A stretch of 64,000 nucleotides of DNA, from assembly GCA_052161645.1 (NCBI GenBank), contig CP197414.1. One strand, 5' to 3'. This document shows, piece by piece, positions 25,060 to 34,210 of this stretch. Numbering within the stretch: position 1 is the first letter of the stretch; each line of letters begins with the position of its first letter. The notes under the pieces were generated by a model. It worked only from the letters and a program-made list of their open reading frames with translations. It made no database searches and was not told where the DNA came from. The position numbers were made by a program, and so were the translations under genes. This DNA is from Laterigemmans sp052161645. Its GTDB lineage: Bacteria > Planctomycetota > Planctomycetia > Pirellulales > Pirellulaceae.

Positions 25060-27258
25060 CTATATAAACCCAACGACTTTGCGGCCAATCCAGAATCCGC
25101 CGAGCAGTAAGATCATTAGGCCAGCAACTACCGGATTACTCCACAGTTGAACACGTCGAATAGCCGGTGGTGGCTCCGGCAGCGTGGCCAATGATTGTTG
25201 AATTTCTTCCAGTTTATCAATTCGCAGCACGCGACCACGGGTTAAACGCGCAATTTCCTCCAACACTTCGGGGCGGGCCGGTTTTCCAATTTGCTCCAGC
25301 GGGGCGCCTTGAATGAACAAAGTTGTTTCCAAGCTACCGGAGGTTTCTTCACAGCGGAGCGTGACTTGGTGTTGCCCCGGCTCGCTGGCGGTGAATCGTC
25401 CATTGAAGGCTCCCCAAGCTTCGCCGCTGGAGTTGAACCGCACGGTTTCTATTTTGCCCGAGGGGGCCACGATGCGGGCGGTGACTTGTCCACGAGCCAA
25501 TGGTTCGCCATTTGTTTCCATCACGTTGGCAGTGAGAGCAACCTGCTGGCGGACTTGGGGTTGCTCGGGCGAGTAATAAAACCGCATCGTTTCGCCGCGA
25601 GCCATGTTACGACGGTAGGCCATCCAGCGAACAACTTGGCCCCAAAAACGATAATGGTAAAGATCTTCAACACCTTTTCGCCAACGCCAAGCACCGTCCG
25701 TTCCCATGAACAGGACTTTACCGGCGCCGAAGGTGCGCGTCACCAGCAGAGGCAAGCGTCCGTATTGGTTGCTGGTCTCGGAATGCACGGCTAACACATC
25801 GGCTCCCGGTTTGGCTTTGACGACTGGTGCGTACCACTGGAAACCGGGAAGGTTCCCCCAGACTTCGATGTTATCGTCTGTCGTATCGGCTAATTTGGTC
25901 AGCAAGCTGCGGCGGCCAAGTTCGGTTAATTCGAAATGACTTGGTGTCCGTGAGCCCCAGCCGCCGGGTTGGAGATCGTCGAGTGTGACGGGGTAGAGAT
26001 CTTCCAGAGCCGATTCCAGAAGAGAAAATTGGCTACCTCGCCAACCGGGCATGAAGACCAGCCCGCTGGCTTGTTGCTCGACAAGTCCCTTTAACAACTC
26101 ACATTGTTTCAGCGTTAATTGTTCTTCATCGATGCCAACGTCGCCCAAAAAGACCACATCGTATTCGGCCAGCTCGTCTTTACCCTGTGGAAACTCTTTA
26201 ATGTAATCGAGGTTGCCGCCACCTCGTTTGTCGAGGCCGGGATGAAATAGCAAGCAGGAGACTTCGACACCTGGATCGCGAGAGAGCGCGTTGCGAAGGT
26301 AACGGTATTCCCAGCGCGGAATGGATTCGATCACTAACACGCGGAGTTTTTCTTCGCGAACCGACATGGGTGCCGAAGCGGTGTTGTTGTCTTCGATTAA
26401 CTCGTTCGATTGCAGTGGAACTTCTAATTTCAGCGTAACATCGCCAGTCTCTTTTGGTTCCCAAACGATGGCATCGCTGGTCCGGCTCATGGCCGCAATG
26501 CGTACTTCGCGTTCGAGTCGTTCGCCCGTTGAGGTGGTCATCACGACCGTCGCCATCGTATCACGGGGCAGGGCACTATCGATCGTGAAGGGTATTCGCA
26601 CACTCTTGTTAATAATGGAAAATGTGGGGACATCAAAACTGACCAGTTCCAGATCGGGAAGTTGCGTTTTGCTGCCGACTGGAATGGTAAAGATGGGCAC
26701 ACCGCGGGTGCGATAGCGACTGGCAATTTGGGCGGGAGGTTCCCCTTGATTCCAATCACCATCGGACGCCAGCACGACACCGAGTAAAGATGGGTGCCGG
26801 GCCAGCAATTCTTCCAGCGGCTGGGCCAAATTGGTGCCATCCCCACGGATCGCGTTGAGGACAATTTCGATTTTCTCATCGACTGTCTGCCAGCCGTCGA
26901 GTTGTCGAAGTTGTTCGTCGTCGCTTAATGGTGAGATCGTCTGAGCGCGCGTTTGTGGGGTTGTTGATTGGGCATTGACAACATCACGAGTTTGCATGCT
27001 GGTCGAATCATCGGTAATAATCACCACCACCGGTTTATCAGCAGGTTGATAAGTCTCGACCCACTCAGGCTGATTCAACAATAGTCCGGCGAGAGCGACG
27101 GCGCTGAGTCGCAAGATTTCTAACCATAAGACGGAGTTGCGATAACCACTGCGGCGCCAAGTGAGATAAGAGAATGCGGCGGTAATCAACCACAACGTGA
27201 TCGCGATTAACAGGGTCGTGGGAGTCCAAGCGAATGTCAAGGTTTGAGAGCTGTTCAT
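25060..27258 (-). CDS. Membrane protein with vWA-like and class I amidotransferase-like regions
   Basis: A 732-aa protein. The N-terminus has two membrane segments (LLIAITLWLITAAFSYL and ILRLSAVALAGLLLNQ). A vWA-like region with a MIDAS-like DDSTSMQTRD follows, and the C-terminal membrane segment is AGLMILLLGGFWIG. Between them lies an amidotransferase-like alpha/beta region (LRVLVIESIPRWEYRYLRNAL; VVFLGDVGIDE; GLVFMPGWRGSQF) that probably lacks a catalytic Cys and serves in binding. ATG 27258 overlaps the stop of the BatA-like gene by 4 bp (ATGA); the frame is open to 27351 but the membrane segment supports the later start. It is one of two vWA-type membrane proteins that sit between DUF58 and the 1106-aa protein. 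Confidence 0.83.
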   Translation of the reverse strand: MNSSQTLTFAWTPTTLLIAITLWLITAAFSYLTWRRSGYRNSVLWLEILRLSAVALAGLLLNQPEWVETYQPADKPVVVIITDDSTSMQTRDVVNAQSTTPQTRAQTISPLSDDEQLRQLDGWQTVDEKIEIVLNAIRGDGTNLAQPLEELLARHPSLLGVVLASDGDWNQGEPPAQIASRYRTRGVPIFTIPVGSKTQLPDLELVSFDVPTFSIINKSVRIPFTIDSALPRDTMATVVMTTSTGERLEREVRIAAMSRTSDAIVWEPKETGDVTLKLEVPLQSNELIEDNNTASAPMSVREEKLRVLVIESIPRWEYRYLRNALSRDPGVEVSCLLFHPGLDKRGGGNLDYIKEFPQGKDELAEYDVVFLGDVGIDEEQLTLKQCELLKGLVEQQASGLVFMPGWRGSQFSLLESALEDLYPVTLDDLQPGGWGSRTPSHFELTELGRRSLLTKLADTTDDNIEVWGNLPGFQWYAPVVKAKPGADVLAVHSETSNQYGRLPLLVTRTFGAGKVLFMGTDGAWRWRKGVEDLYHYRFWGQVVRWMAYRRNMARGETMRFYYSPEQPQVRQQVALTANVMETNGEPLARGQVTARIVAPSGKIETVRFNSSGEAWGAFNGRFTASEPGQHQVTLRCEETSGSLETTLFIQGAPLEQIGKPARPEVLEEIARLTRGRVLRIDKLEEIQQSLATLPEPPPAIRRVQLWSNPVVAGLMILLLGGFWIGRKVVGFI

Positions 27259-29339
27259 GCCGCCAGCCCTCCGCTGGGGTGTACTTTCGGCAAGCAGAGA
27301 ATGGCTTCGATTAACAGAGCCAACATCATACCGATGAGAAAGGCTCGCCAAATTTCCTGCACCAACGCGTCGAGATTACCAGCAGCGTCGTTGACACGGT
27401 CCATCCGCAGATCTTGGAATAGGTTCGCCAGTTGTTCGTCGCTAATGATGGTGGCAACGTCTTCGCGAGGAGAGCGATTTACGGCGGTCAGCATATTATC
27501 TTGTTGATAGACACCCGCTGTGGAAGCTTGTTCGGTGGAAATCGCATCCTTCCGACCAGTCAATTTTCGCCAATTGATTGCCGACTCTTCATGCGTGGCG
27601 CCGGCAATGAGGCTGCCGGTTGTGCTGAGAGCGGCCGCGGCGTCGAGGCTGGCTCGTTGCACGGCCACGTAAAAGACGACACCATCGCTGGCTAAACTGG
27701 AATAGCTTGGATCGGGAGTGGTAGACCAAAAGTAGACACCGCCCGAGGTGGTGGCCGCTTTGACGAGTAGCGGTTGTTCTTCTGGTAGGCTGGCCAGCGT
27801 GGTGTATTCACCTGCGAGGGTAACATGTCGGCGAACGGTCAGTTTACCCACGGGTAAGGCTTGACCGTTTTGTGTGTTAGCCAACAGGTCAGTGTCTCGT
27901 CGCCAACTTTGCACCGTTACTTCTTGTTGTGGTTCGCGCCAATCGCCCCAGCGGACCCCGAACAGTTCACTATCGTCGGGTTGCGGCGGAGGAAAGAAAA
28001 TCACTCGACCGCCACGACCGATCCACGTTTGCAGTTGGCTGAGCATGTCCGCTTGCGGGGCTGGTGCGTGCCAGAGCACGAGCATCAATTCATCCCAATT
28101 GATATCATCTAAATTAGTCCCCGTGCGAACCAAAGCCTCGACTTGATCACCGCTGCTGGGCGGAATTCCTCCAGCCAATTCCAAGGGGCGAATCACGCTG
28201 GGATCATCGCTGACGATGAGTGTTCGCCTCGGCGGTGGTTCGGAAAAGACAAAGTAATAGTTATTGTCAGCCGGGTTGCTGTCGCCGGGAATGGAGACGC
28301 GTCCCCAGCCGGGAGCGAGGCTTGGGTTACCGCCCGCATTGTCAGCGGCAGCTGGTTGATTGGTTAATAGTGGGGCGGCTATGGGAATGCGATGCGACTG
28401 TAATTCAAATTCAGGACCTCGCATTTCGACATTCAGCACCGACCGCGCGCCGGCGATCTCAAATTCAATTGGCAGGGGGCTATTGATGCTCGCATCGTTT
28501 GTGGTGGTTGTTTCGTCGTCGGCTGAGTTGGTGGCGGTGAAGTTTGCAGCCGTCTGGGCGATCTTCAGTGAGAGCACCACGTCGGCACCCCCTTCGCGTG
28601 GCTCGCGGCTGACTGACACGACCTCAACCATGCGGTTATCGTTGGCGACCTCCGGGTAGGCCAGCAAGTGAAAACGGACGCGATTCTCATAAGGCGTAAA
28701 TGCTTCCCGGATCGATTGCCAACGCCCATCGGTCGGTTGCCAGTCACCCACACGCAGATCGGAACAGATCCAGATATCGGCCTGGGCGACTTGATTGTCT
28801 TGAAGATAGTCCAACGCGGCCAACAGCATGCCGGGTAGATCGGCTGGGGCATCACTGGGACCGGTATCTGCGGCTTCCACTAAAGATTCTTGTGGTCCCA
28901 GTTCGCGTGGATCGGGTGAGGCACTGTCGATTAGCACGACGCGTTTGGCCCCCAGCGTCTGCAGCGCGTCGTTGATTTGCTGGCGACCAGTTTCCAGTTT
29001 GGAGACGGGTGTGGCTTGGCCACGCTGACTCATGCTGGGAGAGCGATCGAGCAGCACGATGGTGACATCGGCCGATCCTCCGGCGGCAGCCCCCATCCAA
29101 CCACTGGCCAGCGGTCGGCTGATGGCGAACACCAAACCAGCGATGGCTAACGTTCTAAAGAGTAGAATCAGCCATTGACGAAGGCGCGCGTAACCGCGTG
29201 ACATTCGGTTGGCAGTCAACAAAAACATCATCGCTCCCCAAGGGACCGATTGATAACGTCTTTGGTTGATCAGATGAATGATCACCGGCAGGGCAATCAG
29301 TGGCAGGGCGAGCAACATCCAAGGTTGTAAAAAGCTCAT
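27255..29339 (-). CDS. BatA-like membrane protein with vWA domain
   Basis: A 694-aa protein starting with the BatA N-terminal signature MSFLQPWMLLALPLIALPVI, then IHLINQRRYQSVPWGAM, a second membrane segment (LILLFRTLAIAGLVFAIS) and a vWA domain with an intact MIDAS motif, LLDRSPSMS. A long extracytoplasmic section follows (residues about 250-640), and a C-terminal membrane helix (IWRAFLIGMMLALLIEAIL). Proteins of this family bind partner proteins through metal-dependent adhesion. They work with MoxR AAA+ ATPases in envelope assembly or stress tolerance in other bacteria. It overlaps both neighbours by 4 bp (ATGA), which indicates translational coupling. Confidence 0.9.
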   Translation of the reverse strand: MSFLQPWMLLALPLIALPVIIHLINQRRYQSVPWGAMMFLLTANRMSRGYARLRQWLILLFRTLAIAGLVFAISRPLASGWMGAAAGGSADVTIVLLDRSPSMSQRGQATPVSKLETGRQQINDALQTLGAKRVVLIDSASPDPRELGPQESLVEAADTGPSDAPADLPGMLLAALDYLQDNQVAQADIWICSDLRVGDWQPTDGRWQSIREAFTPYENRVRFHLLAYPEVANDNRMVEVVSVSREPREGGADVVLSLKIAQTAANFTATNSADDETTTTNDASINSPLPIEFEIAGARSVLNVEMRGPEFELQSHRIPIAAPLLTNQPAAADNAGGNPSLAPGWGRVSIPGDSNPADNNYYFVFSEPPPRRTLIVSDDPSVIRPLELAGGIPPSSGDQVEALVRTGTNLDDINWDELMLVLWHAPAPQADMLSQLQTWIGRGGRVIFFPPPQPDDSELFGVRWGDWREPQQEVTVQSWRRDTDLLANTQNGQALPVGKLTVRRHVTLAGEYTTLASLPEEQPLLVKAATTSGGVYFWSTTPDPSYSSLASDGVVFYVAVQRASLDAAAALSTTGSLIAGATHEESAINWRKLTGRKDAISTEQASTAGVYQQDNMLTAVNRSPREDVATIISDEQLANLFQDLRMDRVNDAAGNLDALVQEIWRAFLIGMMLALLIEAILCLPKVHPSGGLAA

Positions 29340-30247
29340 CGCACACCTCGACTGCTTGCTCGCCCCATCAGAAACCGCATTAAGACTTGGTCATAAGCCT
29401 CATCGATTCGCACTCGGTGGTAATCGACGCCAGTCTCTAAGACGACTTGATTGAGCTTTGTTAAATACTCATGCAGCGCGGCTTGGTAGCGATCGGCTAT
29501 TTCGTTGGGTTCGGCAAAAATGGCATTGCCACCTTCCATATCCAAAAACCTGGTTGGTCGTTGGAATTGGAAGTCAATTTCTTGAGGATCTAATAGGTGA
29601 AAGAGAGCCAAGTCATGTTTGCGAAAACGTAGGTGTTCAAAACAGCTGCGGAGTTCAGTGGGGTCGATGAAAAAGTCTGAGATCACCACCACCAAGGCGC
29701 GCTGGGCTGTGGTTTCCGCCAACTCATGCAACACGGAAGCTAAATGCGTTTCTCCTCGGCAGCGAATTTGTTCCAAGGTATCGAAAATGAGGCTGAGGTG
29801 AGCCGGGTTGCGGCGCGGTGGGATGTGGGTAACGATTCCGGCGGCCACGGAGGACAGCCCCACCGCGTCGCCTTGCTGGATCGCCAAGTAAGCCAAACTG
29901 GCGGCGATTTTTTGAGCGTAAGTAAGTTTTGTTTCGGTGCCCGAACCGTAATCCATCGAACCGCTGGTATCGAGCACCAAAGTGCAGCGAAGATTGGTGT
30001 CGGCTTCGAATTCTTTAACGTAGAAACGATCCGTTCGACCATAGGCGCGCCAATCGAGTCGTCGCAGGTCGTCGCCCGGCACGTACTTGCGATACTCGGC
30101 AAATTCCACGCTGGAGCCACGATTTGGACTCGTATGCCGACCAGAAATATTGCCCTGCATGGCGCGGCGGGCAAACAGAGGCAAACAGGCCAGTCGAGCT
30201 AAAATATGCGGGTCGAGGAAGGCGCGAGGTTGTCGATCTGGAAACAT
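29336..30247 (-). CDS. DUF58 domain protein, partner of MoxR
   Basis: A 303-aa cytoplasmic protein with the DUF58 core: SSVEFAEYRKYVPGDDLRRL, DWRAYGRTDRFYVKEFE and a vWA-like MIDAS motif LVLDTSGSMDYG. Downstream strands such as ALVVVISDFFID and FHLLDPQEIDF complete the Rossmann-like fold. ATG 30247 begins one base after the MoxR stop; an open frame reaches 30322 inside moxR, but MFPDRQPRAFLDP is the usual N-terminus. DUF58 proteins are the constant companions of MoxR ATPases and are thought to link the ATPase to vWA membrane proteins. Its stop overlaps the BatA-like gene by ATGA. Confidence 0.92.
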   Translation of the reverse strand: MFPDRQPRAFLDPHILARLACLPLFARRAMQGNISGRHTSPNRGSSVEFAEYRKYVPGDDLRRLDWRAYGRTDRFYVKEFEADTNLRCTLVLDTSGSMDYGSGTETKLTYAQKIAASLAYLAIQQGDAVGLSSVAAGIVTHIPPRRNPAHLSLIFDTLEQIRCRGETHLASVLHELAETTAQRALVVVISDFFIDPTELRSCFEHLRFRKHDLALFHLLDPQEIDFQFQRPTRFLDMEGGNAIFAEPNEIADRYQAALHEYLTKLNQVVLETGVDYHRVRIDEAYDQVLMRFLMGRASSRGVR

Positions 30248-30248
30248 T

Positions 30249-31274
30249 TCAGCTGGCGTCCGCTTCTGACACCAAACGACGAACGATATCGCCCGCCGAT
30301 ACGCTCTCTGCTTGAGCCGCAAAGGTGGTAATCAAGCGGTGCGTAAGCACTGGTACGGCGACACCTTGAACATCCTCCAAGCGAACCATATACGAGCCTT
30401 TCAAAGCAGCTCGCGCCTTGGCACCTAAGATCAAGTTCTGCACCGCTCGAGGACCGGCGCCCCAGGAGACAAGTGGTTTCAACCAAGCGGGCGCGGTTTC
30501 GCCATGCGGACGGGTTTGGCGGACCAGCCGTGCGGCATATGTGTAAATGTGATCGGGCACTGGTACCCGTCGCACTAAATCTTGATGAGCAATGATCTGT
30601 TCGGCAGAGAGTAAATGTTGGAGTTCGGGCAACGCGCCGCCGGTGGTCGTGCGGGCAATCTCAATTTCCTCGAGCTCACTGGGATAATCTAATTCGATCA
30701 ACGACATGAAGCGATCGAGCTGAGCTTCCGGTAGCGGATAGGTCCCTTCCTGTTCCACTGGGTTTTGAGTCGCCAGCACCATAAAGGGCGCTTCGAGATG
30801 AAAGGTTTTGCCAACCACGGTGACCCGTTGCTCTTGCATCGCCTCCAGCATGGCGGCTTGCGTTTTGGGAGGGGCGCGGTTGATTTCGTCCGCTAAGACG
30901 ATGTTGGCGAACACGGGGCCATGAATAAATTGAAACTCCCGCATCCCACTTTGCCCCTCCTGCAAAATGTCGGTCCCAGTAATGTCCATTGGCATCAGGT
31001 CGGGAGTAAATTGGATGCGGCTGAACTTGAGCGACATCGTTTCAGCCAATTTGCTGACCAACAGGGTTTTTGCTAGACCGGGAACACCCATCAAGAGGGC
31101 ATGTCGGCGGGCAAAAAGACAAATGACCAGTTGTTCAATCGTTTGTTGCTGCCCAACGATAACGCGGCTCAACTCCTGCTTTAATTGCGTGAACCCCGTC
31201 TGTAAACGGTCGATCGCTTGGACGTCGTTGTCGCTAAGGCGTAAATGAGCATCGGGAACCAGCGATTGCGACAT
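30249..31274 (-). CDS. MoxR family AAA+ ATPase
   Basis: A 341-aa AAA+ ATPase with Walker A GVPGLAKT (63-70), Walker B IVLADEINRA, the family segment KTQAAMLEAMQEQRVT and the sensor region VLATQNPVEQEGTYPLPEAQ, with a C-terminal helical lid domain. MoxR ATPases act as chaperones in metal insertion or complex assembly, using vWA partner proteins. This is the promoter-proximal gene of a nine-gene minus-strand operon. The 190-bp gap to the divergent CinA-like gene presumably holds the promoter for the whole 15-kb unit. Length and motifs are normal. Confidence 0.94.
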   Translation of the reverse strand: MSQSLVPDAHLRLSDNDVQAIDRLQTGFTQLKQELSRVIVGQQQTIEQLVICLFARRHALLMGVPGLAKTLLVSKLAETMSLKFSRIQFTPDLMPMDITGTDILQEGQSGMREFQFIHGPVFANIVLADEINRAPPKTQAAMLEAMQEQRVTVVGKTFHLEAPFMVLATQNPVEQEGTYPLPEAQLDRFMSLIELDYPSELEEIEIARTTTGGALPELQHLLSAEQIIAHQDLVRRVPVPDHIYTYAARLVRQTRPHGETAPAWLKPLVSWGAGPRAVQNLILGAKARAALKGSYMVRLEDVQGVAVPVLTHRLITTFAAQAESVSAGDIVRRLVSEADAS

Positions 31275-31465
31275 AAACAGCTTCTTTTTTCAGTGCGGAG
31301 TTGGCTCTGTCCAGGGGTGGGTTTGCCTGTCATTATTAATGGGGTAGTCCCTTCAGGCAACGTGCGGGTGATAACTTTCCTCGTTGTGCTTGTCTTCCGC
31401 TGGTATCCCGGCGGGAAAATTCGGCTCATTTCTCAGCCAGACTCGAACCTCAGAGAGCCTTGCTT

Positions 31466-32626
31466 GTGACTCATCATTTGGTCCTCGCTGTCACAGGTGG
31501 TGGCACGTTGTCGATTCCTAAATTGTTTGCCCGTCCCGGCGCCTCGCGGCTGATGCTCGAGGCCATTGTACCGTATCACGCCGAGGCGTTACGGGAGTTG
31601 GTTGGTGGTCGAATAGAACAGGCTTGCAGCGTAACGACTTCTCGCCAGATGGCGGTTGCCGCTCGGCAGCGAGCTGGTCGGTTGCTGGCTGGGAACGGCG
31701 CCCTTGGAGTCGGTTGTACGGCGGCCTTGGCAACCAATCGTCAACGCCGGGGAGCCGATCGAGCATTCATCACCTTGCATGGAGCGGCAGATACACTTTC
31801 GCTAACAATCGATTGGGGTGTCACTCAGTATCAAGCGGGCGACAATTCCATCCGCGATCAGCAAGAGTTAGCAACGGCCAATTCGTTGATTGACGCCTTA
31901 CGGAAATTTGGCGTGGAGTTAAATTTCCCGGAGGTGACTGGCGAGTTTGAGCCTGGGCTGCAAGATTCCGCATTGCCAAGGCGGCTCGAGTGGCAGCGGG
32001 CGAATCCCGACCAGAGATTGGTTCAATTGGTGAACGGTCAGATCCCCCTGCTATTTCCGGAAGACAACGGGGATGCTGCGCTTCAAGAGTCATCGCGGCA
32101 AGAGAATCGGCTGATTTTCTCAGGCAGTTTTAATCCCCTCCATGAGGGTCACTTGGAGATGGCGAGGGCTGCCGAAGCAATATGCGCAAGGCGTGCAATG
32201 TTTGAATTATCAGTCACCAATGCTGATAAACCGGCACTTGACTTTCTCACGATTCAGGAGCGGGTCGCACAGTTGCGGGGGGCTGGGTTATGTTACGCGC
32301 TGACGCGTTGTCCCCGTTTTGATCAGAAGGCCGAACTATTTTCCGGAGCGACATTTATCGTTGGCGCTGATACGGCGTTGCGCATTGCCGATCCGCGGTT
32401 TTATGCCAGCGGTGAGTTGGGAAGGGATCGGGCAATTGAGAAAATTGCCGCTTTTGGCTGTCGTTTTTTGGTATTTGGTCGGCGGCTTCAGGGAGCCTAC
32501 TTGGCTGCCAATATGCTGGACCTGCCCACCAACATGCGGGAGATTTGTGACCCTGAAATGAGCTATCGTAACGACATCAGCAGTACGGAACTGCGTTTGC
32601 GACGGGCTGCGGAAGATGGGGGATAA
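31466..32626 (+). CDS. CinA-C-like domain fused to NadD/NMNAT-type nucleotidyltransferase
   Basis: A protein of about 386 aa with two parts. The N-terminal about 165 residues resemble CinA C-terminal (pyridine nucleotide deamidase) domains: AVTGGGTLSIPKLFARPG, SVTTSRQMAVAARQRAG and GVGCTAALATNRQRRGADRA. The C-terminal part is a nucleotidyltransferase of the NMN adenylyltransferase type with GSFNPLHEGH (the HxGH motif) and ISSTELR. Linking a deamidase-like domain to an adenylyltransferase would join two steps of NAD salvage. That is inference, since a catalytic serine/tyrosine/lysine set cannot be confirmed by eye. GTG 31466 and TTG 31460 are both possible starts, with an AGAGAG element upstream. 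It diverges from moxR. Confidence 0.8.
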   Translation: MTHHLVLAVTGGGTLSIPKLFARPGASRLMLEAIVPYHAEALRELVGGRIEQACSVTTSRQMAVAARQRAGRLLAGNGALGVGCTAALATNRQRRGADRAFITLHGAADTLSLTIDWGVTQYQAGDNSIRDQQELATANSLIDALRKFGVELNFPEVTGEFEPGLQDSALPRRLEWQRANPDQRLVQLVNGQIPLLFPEDNGDAALQESSRQENRLIFSGSFNPLHEGHLEMARAAEAICARRAMFELSVTNADKPALDFLTIQERVAQLRGAGLCYALTRCPRFDQKAELFSGATFIVGADTALRIADPRFYASGELGRDRAIEKIAAFGCRFLVFGRRLQGAYLAANMLDLPTNMREICDPEMSYRNDISSTELRLRRAAEDGG

Positions 32627-32758
32627 GGTAAACTCGGCTCGCTGGCCAGCTATGATACTCTGAAGAGCCGACGCGAATACCGTCAGCCGAGGGCTTTCTT
32701 GTAGTCGTCTGTATGGTTCTAAATCAACGAACGTATTGAATTCCGATGAATTGTTTTC

Positions 32759-33373
32759 ATGAATGAAATCACCGATTTTGACGCTTGGATGTCAGCGGTG
32801 CGACGTGGTGACAGCGTTTCCACGACGCAGCTTTGGGAAGCCTATTTCGAGCGTATTTCGCGAGCGGTATCTGGCCGTTTGACCACGCAAGGCCGCCGGT
32901 TCGAGGATCAAGAGGATGTTGCAGTTAGCGCGCTGCGAACGTTTATTCGCAGAGCTTCGCTGGGAAATTTCACCGAACTCGATGATGCCGACCAACTTTG
33001 GAAGTTGCTGTTAACGATCAGTATCCGCAAGGCCAACGACTATCGCAAACGATCGATGGCCCAGCGTCGGGGAGGGCAGAATTTGATTCTTGGTCAAGAT
33101 TCGGCGACCGATTCGGGGGCTCCCGCCGCGATCGATCGCGCGGCCGGTAGGCATTACGACGCGCCCGACGCCGATATCCGAGCCACGGAGTTTTTCGATG
33201 TGGTGATGAAGCAAATGCCAGACGACAGCACGCGAGATGTTGTGCTGTTGCATTTGCAAGGGGCCGATACCGAAACGATTGCCGAAATGCAGAAATGTTC
33301 AGAACGGACCGTGCAGAGGCGAATGAAAGTGGCAGTTGAACTGTGGACGCGCATACTGACAGCCGAGGAGTAA
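32759..33373 (+). CDS. ECF-type RNA polymerase sigma factor
   Basis: A 204-aa sigma-70 family factor of the ECF group: region 2 around RGDSVSTTQLWEAYFERI and EDVAVSALRTFIRRA, with region 4 near the C-terminus (VVLLHLQGADTETIAEMQ then CSERTVQRRMKVAVELW, a clear helix-turn-helix). Region 2 uses a glutamate/aspartate-rich DQEDVAVSAL rather than the canonical DLVQE. That variant is common in planctomycete ECF factors of the type encoded next to Ser/Thr kinases. The stop overlaps the next gene's start (TAATG). The neighbour has a kinase-style N-terminus but no kinase, so how this factor is controlled is unclear. Confidence 0.9.
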   Translation: MNEITDFDAWMSAVRRGDSVSTTQLWEAYFERISRAVSGRLTTQGRRFEDQEDVAVSALRTFIRRASLGNFTELDDADQLWKLLLTISIRKANDYRKRSMAQRRGGQNLILGQDSATDSGAPAAIDRAAGRHYDAPDADIRATEFFDVVMKQMPDDSTRDVVLLHLQGADTETIAEMQKCSERTVQRRMKVAVELWTRILTAEE

Positions 33374-34167
33374 TGGACGACGCGCCCCTTGAATATTTAG
33401 ATCGCTTGGATGCTTATTGGCACGACCATCAACAGTCTCCCAACTTGTGCGATTGGATTGATGAGGCACCGCTGGAAGTTCGGCAAGAGGTGGCGACTGA
33501 ATTGTTGTTAGCCGATCTTGAATTTCGTTACAAACAAAAACGAGAGCAGCTGAAACTCCAAACCGCGGCCAACGTGCAGTTATTAGCTGCTAATTATCTG
33601 CAGTATCCGGCTTTGGTTGATTGTGGTGGGTTGTTGGAGAAATTAATTGAAGATGAATTTTTTCTGCGTGCCCGAGATCAAGCCGAGTTAACCATCAACA
33701 CGTTAGCCGCACCCGCCGCTCGCCTGACCGCGCTCTCGGTGGAACAATGGGTTCGCCGCTTGGCCGAGGTGCTATCGACTCGCTGGCGGTTGGTTGTGAG
33801 GCTTATGCACTATGCCAAACATCAGGACCAAGTCTTATTGAAACACGATTTGGGGGTCGAGTTGGAAGTCGGACGAGCGACACAGCAAGAGGCGACGGCA
33901 CCACAACTGGTCGCCACAAACCCGCCTCGCATGGTAATCGCACACAGTCGAAAATTGACCATCTCTCGAACGCAAGCATTGCTCAAGCGGGTTGGCTATC
34001 AACAACTGGAGATTACGAACTGTTCTCAGAAAGTCCCCCTGCAAATCGCCCCCTACGGCCCGCCGATCAAACCCCAGCAACGCTGCTTGGTTGAAGTTCC
34101 CTGCGTGCTGATAATCGGTCAATTGCAGCTATCGATCGTGACCGCCCAGTCGCTCAAGCGAGGATGA
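33373..34167 (+). CDS. Unknown protein translationally coupled to ECF sigma; kinase-type N-terminus without kinase domain
   Basis: A 264-aa soluble protein whose ATG (33373) shares a base with the sigma factor's TAA. The first about 80 residues (LEYLDRLDAYWHDHQQSPNL, then VRQEVATELLLADLEFRY) look like the acidic N-terminal extension that precedes the catalytic domain in planctomycete Ser/Thr kinases encoded downstream of ECF genes. The rest lacks glycine loop, HRD and DFG motifs. The C-terminal section (MVIAHSRKLTISRTQALLKR and CVLIIGQLQLSIVTAQ) is strand-rich and of unknown fold. It could be a reduced kinase remnant retained as an anti-sigma or regulator. Its function is not established. Confidence 0.7.
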   Translation: MDDAPLEYLDRLDAYWHDHQQSPNLCDWIDEAPLEVRQEVATELLLADLEFRYKQKREQLKLQTAANVQLLAANYLQYPALVDCGGLLEKLIEDEFFLRARDQAELTINTLAAPAARLTALSVEQWVRRLAEVLSTRWRLVVRLMHYAKHQDQVLLKHDLGVELEVGRATQQEATAPQLVATNPPRMVIAHSRKLTISRTQALLKRVGYQQLEITNCSQKVPLQIAPYGPPIKPQQRCLVEVPCVLIIGQLQLSIVTAQSLKRG

Positions 34168-34210
34168 TCGTGGGACTTTGCGGATAAAGGTTTTCATTAA
34201 GCTTAATTGT

